A DNA stretch of 64,000 nucleotides from Fulvivirga marina. Its GTDB lineage: Bacteria; Bacteroidota; Bacteroidia; Cytophagales; Cyclobacteriaceae. A program made the translations under genes and the position numbers. This document shows positions 45,132-54,453 of the stretch, in pieces. Positions within the stretch are counted from its first letter, which is position 1. Every line of letters starts with the position of its first letter. A model generated the notes under the pieces. It had not been told where the DNA came from and ran no database searches. It was given only the letters and a program-made list of their open reading frames with translations. Location of the stretch: assembly GCF_016775155.1 (NCBI RefSeq), contig NZ_JAEUGD010000014.1, forward strand, positions 108,915-172,914, written 5' to 3'.

Positions 45132-45581
45132 ATGGAGATAAATGAAGTTGAGTTATTGCTAATCGAAGATAACCCTTATGAAGCAGAGCTTGCCATTCGA
45201 AGTTTGAAGAAACATAACCTTGGTAATAAGTTATACCACATCGATGATGGTGCCGAGGCATTGGACTATATTTTTTCGGAAATAGGGGTAGATGGACCTG
45301 ACCAGTTTAGGTTCAATCCTAAAGTAATTTTGCTTGATTTGAAACTTCCAAAAGTTAGTGGCTTGGAAATTCTTAAAAAATTAAAGGAACATGAACGTAC
45401 CAATATCATTCCTGTGGTAGTACTAACTTCGTCAAGTGAAGAGTCTGATATCATGGAATGCTACAAGCAGGGGGCAAATAGTTATATAGTTAAACCTGTA
45501 AACTTTGAAAATTTTTCGAACGCAATGAAAAGCCTTAGCCAGTATTGGCTGGACTTAAATAAGCGACCTGTAAAACTGTAA
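45132..45581 (+). CDS. Response regulator, Rcp1-like (receiver domain only)
   Basis: This 149-residue receiver domain has the acidic pair Glu12-Asp13 (LLIEDN), the phosphoacceptor Asp69 in VILLDLKLPKVSG, the Thr/Ser pocket VVLTSSSEESD and Lys in YIVKPVNF. There is no output domain, so it signals by protein interaction. This type is usually paired with phytochrome-type kinases, matching the neighbour. It follows the kinase after 13 bases. Confidence 0.93.
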   Translation: MEINEVELLLIEDNPYEAELAIRSLKKHNLGNKLYHIDDGAEALDYIFSEIGVDGPDQFRFNPKVILLDLKLPKVSGLEILKKLKEHERTNIIPVVVLTSSSEESDIMECYKQGANSYIVKPVNFENFSNAMKSLSQYWLDLNKRPVKL

Positions 45582-45643
45582 TAGGGTAAATTATTACTGT
45601 TAGTCAGATAGCTCAATTAATTACTTATAAGTAAGCTTTTGGC

Positions 45644-46162
45644 TTATTCTCGCAATCGCCCGTTTAAAACACTAACATTAGAGTTGAATGGATTGCCCGA
45701 TGACCTTCGAAATGATACAATTTGCCCACAATGCCATAATGCGTCTGCTATTGGGCCATTGATCAGGTTCCAAAATGGGAGCTCTTTACCATTACCAAAT
45801 TTAATTACATACCCTTCTAGGTCTTTATCAGAACTATTCCTTAGTGTGTTGCTGATTTTTCTTAAGTTAACCAGGGTTAGATGTCTTTTTTGATCAGGAG
45901 GCAGATCCGTTGGTGGTGATTGTGATTCCTTAAGTATGGAATTCGCTATTAAAACAGACATCTCAAAAATATGGCTAATGGTTTCGGAAACAGTTCGTGC
46001 ATCGTTTCCAGGTTTAAAATCAAGGTCTTCAGTTCTAAGACCATCTGTTGCCCAGTAAAATCTGAAACCTAAACCATCTACCATTCTGGCGGCGACGTTA
46101 ACTGCGGTGTAGCTCTCTGGGGGCGCTGGTATTTCACTGTAGTATTGAGTTTCGTCAGTCAT
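45644..46162 (-). CDS. DinB-like putative metal-dependent protein
   Basis: The product (about 172 residues from the ATG at 46162; another ATG at 46192 would add 10 residues) belongs to the DinB/YfiT helical-bundle superfamily. The expected metal ligands appear as TVSETISHIFEMS in the first half and ALWHCGQIVSFRRSSGNPF in the second. Such proteins include thiol-dependent transferases of bacillithiol or mycothiol type, but the substrate here is unknown. It is convergent with the response regulator. Confidence 0.75.
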   Translation of the reverse strand: MTDETQYYSEIPAPPESYTAVNVAARMVDGLGFRFYWATDGLRTEDLDFKPGNDARTVSETISHIFEMSVLIANSILKESQSPPTDLPPDQKRHLTLVNLRKISNTLRNSSDKDLEGYVIKFGNGKELPFWNLINGPIADALWHCGQIVSFRRSSGNPFNSNVSVLNGRLRE

Positions 46163-46331
46163 ATTATTCTGGCCTTTTAGTGAAGAGATCATTATAGTGC
46201 TAGTGCCGTCATTGCCTTTTGTATCTGATTCATAGGAAAACTATTTGAAGGTATCTTATTAAAATATGCCTTTCTTTCCGGTTAAAGAAGAGAACTTACA
46301 TAGGAGGTGTATGGGCTGTTTAACTTAAATG

Positions 46332-47165
46332 CTATTTGAGCAGAATACCGATCTTTAACCTTCCGGTTACTGCTATAGGAAAGTCATTATCACCTAAAAT
46401 GAAACCATAATGATAGCTGCGAAAATCGTTGTAGTCGTAATAATCATCAGATGATTTCTGGTTGCTAAAGCCATATCCAATGCCGATTGAATAGTCCATC
46501 AAGAAGAAATTGTCGTAAACTATTTGCTTGCCCAGGTTGATGATCAATGCCCCAGCCACTATGTTCTGATCTGTGTCGTTATAGTATGGGGCGCTCTGGC
46601 TGTTAACTTTATTCCGATAAACAGAAAGCAATACCTGAGGTTTTACATAGCTACCCTTAAGAATGTGGGCATACTTCATTCTTTGGGAGTAGAAATCAGG
46701 GGTTTTTAAGAACTTGTATCCTGATGAAATATATATGCCAGCACTGGATGAATAATCATCGACGTCAAAACCTGCACCAATAATACCTAGTTCGGTTTCA
46801 AAGCTTCTGCCTGGCTTTATACTTTTTTCATATGAAAACGCCAGGTGCTCTGCCAGTGGAGATATAAAATGAAATTTTATAGCATGCTTTTTATTATCTG
46901 TATAGGAATTGGGATCTGTTAGGGGATCTTTAAATTCTATTTCACGGCCGCTACGGAGCACAACTTTATCAACCTCATCAACAGAAATGGCAATTATAGG
47001 GGATTCTTCCAATTCGGGTTCAGGAAGCTTATACTTGATCTCATTGGTGCCAATTTCAGTGATTTTACAATCAATAATAGTTTTGTCCTTTTTATGGATC
47101 TTATCCTGAGCCTGAGCTAAGCAGGCTGTTAATAACAGTAACAGCAGAGGGAGAGCTAATTTCAT
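46332..47165 (-). CDS. Hypothetical secreted, probably outer-membrane protein
   Basis: This 277-residue protein has a signal peptide (residues 1-19, ending AQAQ), then a small basic segment of the form DKIHKKDKTIIDCKITEIGTNEIKY that resembles short N-terminal domains seen in Bacteroidota surface proteins. A beta-rich region with alternating aromatics suggests a small outer-membrane barrel ending with the strand GRLKIGILLK. I do not recognise a family. It is divergent from the MutS-like gene. Confidence 0.65.
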   Translation of the reverse strand: MKLALPLLLLLLTACLAQAQDKIHKKDKTIIDCKITEIGTNEIKYKLPEPELEESPIIAISVDEVDKVVLRSGREIEFKDPLTDPNSYTDNKKHAIKFHFISPLAEHLAFSYEKSIKPGRSFETELGIIGAGFDVDDYSSSAGIYISSGYKFLKTPDFYSQRMKYAHILKGSYVKPQVLLSVYRNKVNSQSAPYYNDTDQNIVAGALIINLGKQIVYDNFFLMDYSIGIGYGFSNQKSSDDYYDYNDFRSYHYGFILGDNDFPIAVTGRLKIGILLK

Positions 47166-47304
47166 ATAATTAGGTTTAAGTGAGTGTAATTTGCAAATAA
47201 ATTTATAATATATCTACGAATTTTGTTAATTTGGTTTCTTTTTGTTAGTGAGGAATCTACCTTCTGACACTTTTGATCTGTGGCTGTAAGCAATTCTATA
47301 ACTT

Positions 47305-47312
47305 TATATTTG
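47305..47312 (+). promoter_or_regulatory. -7 element directly before the MutS-like gene
   Basis: TATATTTG matches TAnnTTTG and ends 4 bases before the ATG at 47317, the same spacing as at the RluA gene, pointing to a leaderless message. Confidence 0.4.
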
Positions 47313-47316
47313 CGAG

Positions 47317-48927
47317 ATGGGCTTTTTAAATAAGAAGAAAAGAGAGAGGAAGCGGTTAATACAATCATTTGGGAAGTTGAAAAATGAGTCATTCAACTTT
47401 GATTTAATTGAGAGGTACTTTAGAAAAAAAGATAATAAGGATGCCTTTCAGATACTATCGGATCGTACTTGCAGCGATATAGATTTTTCAGAGCTATTTA
47501 TGGTTCTTGATAGAACCAATTCAAAAGTGGGGCAACAGTATATTTACGATAAGCTTAGAATAATTCCGAAGGTACCTGAGTTTGCTAAACAGGAAAAACT
47601 AATTAATTGGTTTATTCATAATCAGGAAACCAGAGTCTCAGTTCAGCGAAAGTTGGAAGAGCTGGGTTCAAATGAAACCTATTATATTACCTCCTTATTT
47701 CAGGATGAACACATTAGGCCTCCAAAGTGGTATTTTATAGTACCGCTGTTATCATTATCAAGTTTAATTTCGTTATTACTTCTCCCGTTTAATCCACAAA
47801 TGTTCTTATTGCTGATTGGAGTATTTGTGATTAATACAGGAATTCACTACTGGAATAAGAAAAATCTTTATCAATACCTTGGATCAATACCGCAACTTTT
47901 GGTTTTGAATAAGGTGGCTTGTGACTTGTTTAAATATGAAAATTTTAAAATTATAAACACAGAGCTCCCGAAGGCTTTAAAGGTGATTGATGAAATTAAA
48001 ATAAGAATGTCATTTTTTAAGCTTGAAGCCAGGCTTGATGGTGATTTAGGAACGGCTCTTTGGGCTGTTATGGAGTTTGTAAAGACTGTTTTCATCCTCG
48101 AGCCTCTATTACTTTTTGGTGCATTGGAAAAACTGGATACCAGGAGAGATGCTATTGAAGAGGTATTTAGGTTTGTCGGGGAAATAGATGCAATGATATC
48201 TATTGCTTCATTGAGAAGTGGGCTTTTGCAGTATTGCACACCTGAAGTCCATGAACAGGAAAAGTATATAAAAGGAAAAGGTGTTTATCACCCATTGCTG
48301 CCATCATGTGTTAGAAATGATATTGAGATTGATGGAAAATCCATATTGCTTACAGGATCTAACATGTCTGGGAAAACATCTTTTATCAGGACTATTGGTA
48401 TCAACCTGATCACGGGATTAACGATAAATACCTGTTTTGCTAGTCAGTTTTCTCTATCACAAATGCGAATATTCTCAGCCATACGTATCAGCGATGACCT
48501 GTTAAATGATAAGAGCTATTACTTTGAAGAAGTACTGGCGATCAAAGCTATGATCAAAGAAAGCCAGGAACAGGAGCCGTGCTTGTTTTTACTTGATGAG
48601 ATTTACAAAGGAACCAATACTGTTGAAAGAATATCGGCAGGGAAGGCCGTGTTGTCTGCATTATCGAGTGGAAACAATATTGTATTTGTCTCAACTCATG
48701 ATATTGAACTCGCTGATTTTCTTAAGGACGAATATCAACTGTTTCATTTTAGTGAGGTTGTTGAGAATAACACCGTTGATTTTGATTATAAGCTTAAGGA
48801 AGGAAAGCTTAAAATGAGAAACGCCATAAGAATATTACAAATTAATGGTTATCCGGATCAGGTAGTTTTGGAAGCTATTGAGCTTTCAAAGCAGTTGGAT
48901 GAAGTCTCTTGTATTTACCAGGAATGA
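47317..48927 (+). CDS. Membrane-associated MutS-like ATPase
   Basis: This 536-residue protein has the ABC-type ATPase domain of MutS: Walker A GSNMSGKTS at 347-355, Walker B LFLLDEIYKGTNTVERISAG, and the final STHDIELAD. It lacks the mismatch-recognition domain I (no FxE motif) and instead has two adjacent hydrophobic helices (about residues 130-170, WYFIVPLLSLSSLISLLLL and MFLLLIGVFVINTGIHY). It belongs to a Bacteroidota MutS-like group whose biological role is not established. A classical mismatch-repair function is unlikely. Confidence 0.85.
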   Translation: MGFLNKKKRERKRLIQSFGKLKNESFNFDLIERYFRKKDNKDAFQILSDRTCSDIDFSELFMVLDRTNSKVGQQYIYDKLRIIPKVPEFAKQEKLINWFIHNQETRVSVQRKLEELGSNETYYITSLFQDEHIRPPKWYFIVPLLSLSSLISLLLLPFNPQMFLLLIGVFVINTGIHYWNKKNLYQYLGSIPQLLVLNKVACDLFKYENFKIINTELPKALKVIDEIKIRMSFFKLEARLDGDLGTALWAVMEFVKTVFILEPLLLFGALEKLDTRRDAIEEVFRFVGEIDAMISIASLRSGLLQYCTPEVHEQEKYIKGKGVYHPLLPSCVRNDIEIDGKSILLTGSNMSGKTSFIRTIGINLITGLTINTCFASQFSLSQMRIFSAIRISDDLLNDKSYYFEEVLAIKAMIKESQEQEPCLFLLDEIYKGTNTVERISAGKAVLSALSSGNNIVFVSTHDIELADFLKDEYQLFHFSEVVENNTVDFDYKLKEGKLKMRNAIRILQINGYPDQVVLEAIELSKQLDEVSCIYQE

Positions 48928-48972
48928 AATATAGTAAAGTAAAAAAGTCATTAATTTAGGCCTCTTTTGCTT

Positions 48973-48980
48973 TACGTTTG
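48973..48980 (+). promoter_or_regulatory. -7 element of map
   Basis: TACGTTTG matches TAnnTTTG, 37 bases before the ATG of map. No well-spaced -33 was found. Confidence 0.45.
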
Positions 48981-49017
48981 TTTATATGGGAATAGCCATT
49001 ACAAAAACTGAAAAACT

Positions 49018-49782
49018 ATGTCAATAACATGTGAATATGAATTGCTGGGAATGAGAAAGATCAGCGAAGTGGTAGGTTTAACTCTAAAAGAAATGAGAGA
49101 CTACGCCAAACCGGGCATGACAACAAAACACCTGGATGAGTTTGGAGGAAGTATCCTGAAAGATTATGGTGCTGCGTCTGCTCCTAAACTTACCTATGGC
49201 TTCCCGGGTTGGACATGCATTAGTGTTAATAATGAAATAGCCCATGGTATCCCCTCAGTTAAAAGAGTACTTAAAGAAGGAGATCTTGTCAATATTGACG
49301 TGTCTGCTGAACTTGATGGGTTTTGGGCAGATAATGGAGGTTCATTTGTTTTGGGTGAGGATGTATACGGTCACGAGGAATTGGTGAATGCATCGAAAGA
49401 TATCCTTCATAAAGCTATCCATAGTATCAAAGGAGGTGTACGTATAGCAGCAGTGGGAAGGCTTATCGAAACAGAGGCCAGGAAGGCTGGGTATAGGGTC
49501 ATCAAAAATCTGACAGGTCATGGAGTAGGAAGGAGCCTTCATGAAGAGCCAGAGGAGATTGCCAACTGCTATGATCCCTACAATAAAAAGAGGTTCAGAA
49601 AAAACTCAGTAGTGGCGGTGGAGACATTTATTTCTACAGCTTCAACAATCGCCAACACGCAGCATGATGGCTGGACTTTGATGGGCAATCGTGGAGGATA
49701 CGTTGCTCAGCATGAGCAGACCATAGTAATAACTGGAGGCAAACCGGAAATATTGACAGCCTGCAATGGTATTTGGGACTAA
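49018..49782 (+). CDS. map: Methionine aminopeptidase, type I
   Basis: This 254-residue metalloenzyme removes the initiator methionine. The metal ligands are in VNIDVSAELDGFWADNGG (two Asp), GHGVGRSLHEEPEEI (His), VAVETFIST (Glu) and AQHEQTIVI (Glu). There is no ~60-residue insertion, so it is type I. The N-terminus has no extra zinc-finger or membrane domain. A strong terminator follows. Confidence 0.96.
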   Translation: MSITCEYELLGMRKISEVVGLTLKEMRDYAKPGMTTKHLDEFGGSILKDYGAASAPKLTYGFPGWTCISVNNEIAHGIPSVKRVLKEGDLVNIDVSAELDGFWADNGGSFVLGEDVYGHEELVNASKDILHKAIHSIKGGVRIAAVGRLIETEARKAGYRVIKNLTGHGVGRSLHEEPEEIANCYDPYNKKRFRKNSVVAVETFISTASTIANTQHDGWTLMGNRGGYVAQHEQTIVITGGKPEILTACNGIWD

Positions 49783-49819
49783 TCATTTTCGCCTTTTCCA
49801 TAGCAAGCTGTTGTAGTTA

Positions 49820-49846
49820 AGCAGGGGCATGCCCTGCTCTTTTTTG
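49820..49846 (+). terminator. Terminator after map
   Basis: AGCAGGG (49820-49826) pairs with CCCTGCT (49832-49838) around GCATG and is followed by a T-run. Confidence 0.85.
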
Positions 49847-49849
49847 ATT

Positions 49850-50380
49850 TTAGAATTTCAATAGCTTTTTGGCCTGATCCTGAAGTAAGGTCATGTAAAG
49901 CTCATTGATGATTGTGCCTTCTTTAAAGTGCTGCTCAATATGTGATAATTTGGGTTTGAGAGCCAGCACGTGCATGCCACAGTAGTGAAAAATATCGGTT
50001 AGGTGACTTAAGGCAAGTCCAGCACCTTGAATGCCAGATGAAAGACCTACTAAGGCGCACTTCTTATCTCTGAAGCTATCTGGGAATTTTAAGCCATCAA
50101 TAAAGGCTTTTAGTACACCGGGAAATGAGCCATTGTATTCAGGAACAATGAATACAAACTTTTTATTTTCAGCCATCAATTCTCGAAAATGATTGAAGGC
50201 TTCGTTTTTCCCTGCATTATTATATAGAGCAGAAAAAGCGAAGTCATGAGGAAGTTCGGTTAAGTCTATAATTTCATTTTCTACATCAAGCTCATTTAAT
50301 ATGGCCTGGTAGATTTTTGCTATTTGGGAGGATACAGAGTCCACGCGGTTCGTTCCGCATACAATTACAATTTTTTCCAT
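49850..50380 (-). CDS. NADPH-dependent FMN reductase family protein
   Basis: This 176-residue flavodoxin-like protein has the N-terminal phosphate-binding segment ICGTNRVDSVSSQIAKI and the flavin-contact VPEYNGSFPGVLKAFIDGL, both standard in the NADPH-dependent FMN reductase family (ArsH/azoreductase-like). It likely reduces quinones or flavins. It lies 2 bases downstream of the DUF2807 gene on the same strand, so the two are probably cotranscribed. Confidence 0.88.
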   Translation of the reverse strand: MEKIVIVCGTNRVDSVSSQIAKIYQAILNELDVENEIIDLTELPHDFAFSALYNNAGKNEAFNHFRELMAENKKFVFIVPEYNGSFPGVLKAFIDGLKFPDSFRDKKCALVGLSSGIQGAGLALSHLTDIFHYCGMHVLALKPKLSHIEQHFKEGTIINELYMTLLQDQAKKLLKF

Positions 50381-50382
50381 AG

Positions 50383-51120
50383 TTATTCTGTTTCATCAAT
50401 CAGATCGCCTAGATTTTCAAGGCTCACATCAATGACGGTTGGTTTTGTTTTTACATAGATTAGGTCACCTGTTGAAATGATCCGTCCGCTAAGTTCATCG
50501 GTTACGTATACAATAATATCATTTGTTCCTCTGTGAAAGATGTTTGCATTTGCAACTTGAAGATTGTTTCCCTCAAGTCGTCCATCACCGGAAGCGAACA
50601 TCACTTTTAGATTCTCTACGGTTCCTGACATGTAATAGTTTGTGATATCGTTACTCACTATGCTCAGTGAAGCACAATTCAAGTCTAGTTTAAAATCTCC
50701 GCTTTCATCTTCACTGATCAGGATTAAACGTGGAAAATTAAGGGTTCCGCTCGAACTTATCAAGCCGCTGCCCGCAAGTCTTATTTCTGATATGTTCGGA
50801 TGGATAATCTTGACTATAGGAAAGTCGTAAGGTCTTACCCAGTTACATGAATTGTCGTTTCGTATAAGTAGCTGGTTACCTGAAACTTCATAATGGATGT
50901 CGCTGATCAGGTTTTCTCCAGCATTTAGGGTCACTAGTTGTTCCGTACCCTGTTCTAATATTACATTTAGGCCAGAGTTTACCTCTAACAAGTTGAAAGG
51001 GTCCACGTTCAGAACAACCTCAGTGGTACGGCCAGCTTTTTGAAGGCAATCCGGTGCATTGGCCGAATCGCAGCCATAAATCAATATGATCAGTAATACT
51101 ATAAAATATCTGTAATTCAT
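50383..51120 (-). CDS. DUF2807 (adhesin-head-like) lipoprotein
   Basis: The start is taken at 51120, where the ATG overlaps the stop of the upstream gene as ATGA, preceded by GGAGGG. The product has a lipobox LIYGC, so it is a predicted lipoprotein. The rest is a right-handed beta-helix-like repetitive domain typical of DUF2807 (NVILEQGTEQLVTLNAGENL, IRLAGSGLISSSGTLNF). Function is unknown. It is translationally coupled to the PagL-like gene. Confidence 0.85.
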   Translation of the reverse strand: MNYRYFIVLLIILIYGCDSANAPDCLQKAGRTTEVVLNVDPFNLLEVNSGLNVILEQGTEQLVTLNAGENLISDIHYEVSGNQLLIRNDNSCNWVRPYDFPIVKIIHPNISEIRLAGSGLISSSGTLNFPRLILISEDESGDFKLDLNCASLSIVSNDITNYYMSGTVENLKVMFASGDGRLEGNNLQVANANIFHRGTNDIIVYVTDELSGRIISTGDLIYVKTKPTVIDVSLENLGDLIDETE

Positions 51121-52229
51121 TTTACCCTCCAACCTATGGCAAATTCTGCCGCTTCTGCTTTTGCTCCGTGTGATTTCACCATCAGTGAGCTATAGATTTT
51201 ATCATTAATGTATTTTCTCACTCCGAGTCGAAAATATACCTTACCATAGTAATCATATTCATCATAGATGTAATAACCAGCTTGTGAGATAAGAGATGTA
51301 TTATTTATAAACAGTTCATGACTCAGAGCCATGCCTATACGGTGCCAATCCGGTAAATCCGTACCTTCTAGCCTGTAGTCATACTTAATATCATTTTTCA
51401 TTGATAGCGAGGCAAACCACTCCAACGTTATACCCAGTGCACTTTTGTGATTTAGTCGTTTGTCAGCCAAAGTACTCAGTACCCAAAATGGTCGGGAGCC
51501 AGTACCAATTTTTGAATATTCGTGCATGCCTGTCGATAGTGTAAGCGTATAGCCCAATCCGGAGGTATTTACCGGCTCTTCGCCAATATAACTATGCTCT
51601 GTAGGCTTATAGTTGATCAGGTATGATAACCCTAAATTACCGCTGACAACATTTATACCGGAGTTAGGTTTTTTTATGGCTCCATTAGAAAAATGAGTAA
51701 AAGCCAGATGGGTGTTAAGGAATAGCCTTTCAGTTAACTCTAGCTGATATTCAGCTTGAAACAAGATGCCAAAGTTGATGTCGGTACTTAAAGCGTTATT
51801 TTTATTGTTACTCTCTTTGTTATATTTGTTGGTGTTATACCCTAATCCCAGACCAATCTTATACTTGAATTGACTCTTGGCCTGTTTGTTTTTGTTGACG
51901 TAAAAACTGAAGTGAGGTATAAGCCCAAATGATTTACCCAGGCGCTCATCTCTGTAGTCCAGGTAAATGAAAGTGAACCCAATATCCGGGAAATTATATC
52001 GTTGCTGCCAAGCCTCGGTACCATAGCTTTTCTGATCATAGGTAATCCGGAAACCAATCGGGTGTTCCGTGATCAGATGGCCGATCTGCCGCTTATGTTT
52101 AAGAATAAATCCTTTAAAATAATCAATACCAATAACTTTATTGTTATTGTTGCGGAACTGCCCTAGGCCCAGAGAGGGGAGGGCAAGGCAAAAAATAAGT
52201 ATGATTCCTCTAAAATGTAGCATTAGCAT
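51117..52229 (-). CDS. PagL-like (acyloxyacyl hydrolase family) outer-membrane protein
   Basis: This 370-residue protein has a signal peptide (residues ~1-23) and a beta-barrel pattern. The His-x-Ser motif of lipid A 3-O-deacylases appears as THFSNGAIKKPNSG (His179, Ser181). The acidic third member of the PagL triad is not evident at the expected place, so catalysis is not certain. Its position upstream of kdsB (on the same strand, 91 bases apart) suits a lipid A or LPS modification role, inferred from context. Confidence 0.75.
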   Translation of the reverse strand: MLMLHFRGIILIFCLALPSLGLGQFRNNNNKVIGIDYFKGFILKHKRQIGHLITEHPIGFRITYDQKSYGTEAWQQRYNFPDIGFTFIYLDYRDERLGKSFGLIPHFSFYVNKNKQAKSQFKYKIGLGLGYNTNKYNKESNNKNNALSTDINFGILFQAEYQLELTERLFLNTHLAFTHFSNGAIKKPNSGINVVSGNLGLSYLINYKPTEHSYIGEEPVNTSGLGYTLTLSTGMHEYSKIGTGSRPFWVLSTLADKRLNHKSALGITLEWFASLSMKNDIKYDYRLEGTDLPDWHRIGMALSHELFINNTSLISQAGYYIYDEYDYYGKVYFRLGVRKYINDKIYSSLMVKSHGAKAEAAEFAIGWRVK

Positions 52230-52320
52230 TAATCAGCAATCCATACTGAAGGTAACTGAAAGCATTACCGTCTTTTAAATGGTATGCATATTGAAGTGCG
52301 AAATTAGGCTAATTCATTCG

Positions 52321-53055
52321 CTAGTAAAAATTTTTAAGTTTTTCGAGGTCTTCCGGGGTGTCTACACCCACTGACGGGTATGTTGTTTCTGCCACTTTGA
52401 TCACATAGCCGTTTTCAATCCAGCGCAACTGTTCAAGTGATTCTGCCTGCTCTAAGCCGGATACTGATAAATTGGTGATTTGTTTCAGAATATCGCTTCT
52501 GTAGGCGTAAATCCCAATGTGTTTGAAATATTTTCTTTCCTGTAGCCAGTCTTCCTTTTTAGCATTTCGATTATAAGGCAGCGTGGCACGACTAAAGTAA
52601 ATAGCGTTATTGTATATATTGAAAACGGCTTTAACCACATTCGGGTTGAATAGCTCCTCCCGATCCTCAATTTGCTTGACAAGTGTCCCCAATTGGGTTT
52701 GACCATCGAGAAGGTCTGCCAGTAGGTCAATTTGCGCAGGATTAATGAATGGTTCATCCCCCTGGATATTGATTACGTAGTCATAATCCTTGTTTTGAAG
52801 GGTCAACGCTTCATAGCAACGGTCAGTGCCACTTTGATGATTTTCGCTAGTCATACAGGCTTTGCCGTCAAAGGTGGCAACTTCTTCCATTATCGCCTCA
52901 TGGTCTGTCGCAATAACTACATCGTTTAGTAAAGCTGATTTCTTGGCTTGCTCATACACCCTTCTAATCATGCTCTTACCACCTATGTCTGCCAAAGCCT
53001 TTGCTGGAAATCTTGTAGATCCGTATCTGGCAGGGATTATTCCCAAAATGTTCAT
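52321..53055 (-). CDS. kdsB: CMP-KDO synthetase
   Basis: This 244-residue enzyme activates KDO as CMP-KDO for LPS core synthesis. The nucleotide-binding start IPARYGSTRFPAKAL and the segments TSENHQSGTDRCYEA and INIQGDEPFI are characteristic. It starts 2 bases after the NfeD gene stop on the minus strand, so the two are likely cotranscribed. It indicates a KDO-containing outer membrane. Confidence 0.96.
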   Translation of the reverse strand: MNILGIIPARYGSTRFPAKALADIGGKSMIRRVYEQAKKSALLNDVVIATDHEAIMEEVATFDGKACMTSENHQSGTDRCYEALTLQNKDYDYVINIQGDEPFINPAQIDLLADLLDGQTQLGTLVKQIEDREELFNPNVVKAVFNIYNNAIYFSRATLPYNRNAKKEDWLQERKYFKHIGIYAYRSDILKQITNLSVSGLEQAESLEQLRWIENGYVIKVAETTYPSVGVDTPEDLEKLKNFY

Positions 53056-53057
53056 TC

Positions 53058-54434
53058 CTAATTGTCTAATTTAACTTTTAAAGATGTACCTTCGTCGCTC
53101 AAAACTACAATCTTTGCATCTTTTTCTATATAGTCTCCCCGTGTGTAAGCATCATAAATTTCTTCGTTTATGAGTACTTTGCCGCTAGGTCTGAGTACGG
53201 TATAGGCGGTGCCTTTCAAACCTACCATAGACTCTGTTTTAAAATTGGAGGTATACCCCTGGTCTCTGCCCATAGTATCCATTAGGGCTACCCTGGCGAA
53301 TACTTTGCTATTGGTTAACCTAACGCCTCCCACAAATAGCAGTACCATGCTGCCTAGTAAACCTGTCAATGTCGCACCAACGGCAATTAGTAGCTCATTA
53401 AACCCTACAAAAGAAAAATCAAAAGCATCATTATTAAGCATCACCAATACGAGTGAGCCTATAGTGATAGCAATACCTAAGATTCCTGCAATACCAAAGC
53501 CAGGTATAACAAATATCTCCAAAGCTATGAGTACGATGCCTACAAAGAAAGCTATGATTTCCCAGTTTTCAGCAAGTCCAGTGAGGTAGTATGGGACAAA
53601 ATACAGGATAAGAGCAATAACGGCTGCAGCAATGGGAAATCCCACACCTGGTGTCTGGAGTTCAAACCAAATGCCTCCAATAATAACCAGAATTAAAATG
53701 CCACTGACAAAAGGGTTAAGAAATATAGATATAATCTTTTCAGTACCGCTTAGTTCATACTCTACAATCTCATAGCCCTCCACTTGGTTCCTTTTCAGAA
53801 TGTCCTCTATTGAGGTTACCTTACCTTCACAAAAACCGTATTGAATAGCCTCAGCGGTCGAAAATGTGATCACTTGGCCGGCTTTAGTTACACTATCTAT
53901 TTCAATGGATTGATCCACCATGGCTTCAGCAATTTTTGGGTCACGCCCCTTCTCTTCAGCGATTGACCGCATCGTACTTCGCATGTAAGACTGATACTTA
54001 TCAGGAGCGGCAGCGCCGTCGGCAGTTACTACAGTAGCAGCCCCAATATTGGCACCAGGAGCCATATAGATACTGTCGCAGGTAATGGAAATTAAAGCAC
54101 CGGCTGAAGCAGCATCCTTATTAATGAAAACCCAGATGGGCTTTTCAAAGTCGAGGATTCTTTCCACGATATCTTTTGCATCGGTGACCGCACCACCATA
54201 AGTGTCCATTTCAATGATCACATAATCGGCATCAATGTCTTCAGCGTGAGAAAGGGCCAGGTCAACATATCGGTTCATTCGAGGGTCGATCTCCGCATCA
54301 ATGTGCATAACCATAACCTTTTTCTCAGAGGATTGCGCTATGGCCGATATGCTGAGGCATAAAATGAAATATAAAAGAATATTAAACTTTTGAATGATCA
54401 CTTTGTTGCGCTTATTTATGATGTAATTTTGCAT
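53058..54434 (-). CDS. NfeD-family membrane serine protease
   Basis: This 458-residue protein has a signal/anchor near residues 19-34, a ClpP-like serine protease domain (about 38-230) with the catalytic Ser110 in NKDAASAGALI and a candidate Lys146, then four hydrophobic helices (about 240-370), and a C-terminal NfeD/OB-like domain (VGLKGTAYTVLRPSGKVLIN). The family usually works with a stomatin/SPFH partner, which is absent here; kdsB lies downstream instead. Confidence 0.92.
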   Translation of the reverse strand: MQNYIINKRNKVIIQKFNILLYFILCLSISAIAQSSEKKVMVMHIDAEIDPRMNRYVDLALSHAEDIDADYVIIEMDTYGGAVTDAKDIVERILDFEKPIWVFINKDAASAGALISITCDSIYMAPGANIGAATVVTADGAAAPDKYQSYMRSTMRSIAEEKGRDPKIAEAMVDQSIEIDSVTKAGQVITFSTAEAIQYGFCEGKVTSIEDILKRNQVEGYEIVEYELSGTEKIISIFLNPFVSGILILVIIGGIWFELQTPGVGFPIAAAVIALILYFVPYYLTGLAENWEIIAFFVGIVLIALEIFVIPGFGIAGILGIAITIGSLVLVMLNNDAFDFSFVGFNELLIAVGATLTGLLGSMVLLFVGGVRLTNSKVFARVALMDTMGRDQGYTSNFKTESMVGLKGTAYTVLRPSGKVLINEEIYDAYTRGDYIEKDAKIVVLSDEGTSLKVKLDN

Positions 54435-54453
54435 AAATTAACAAATAAAAAGG

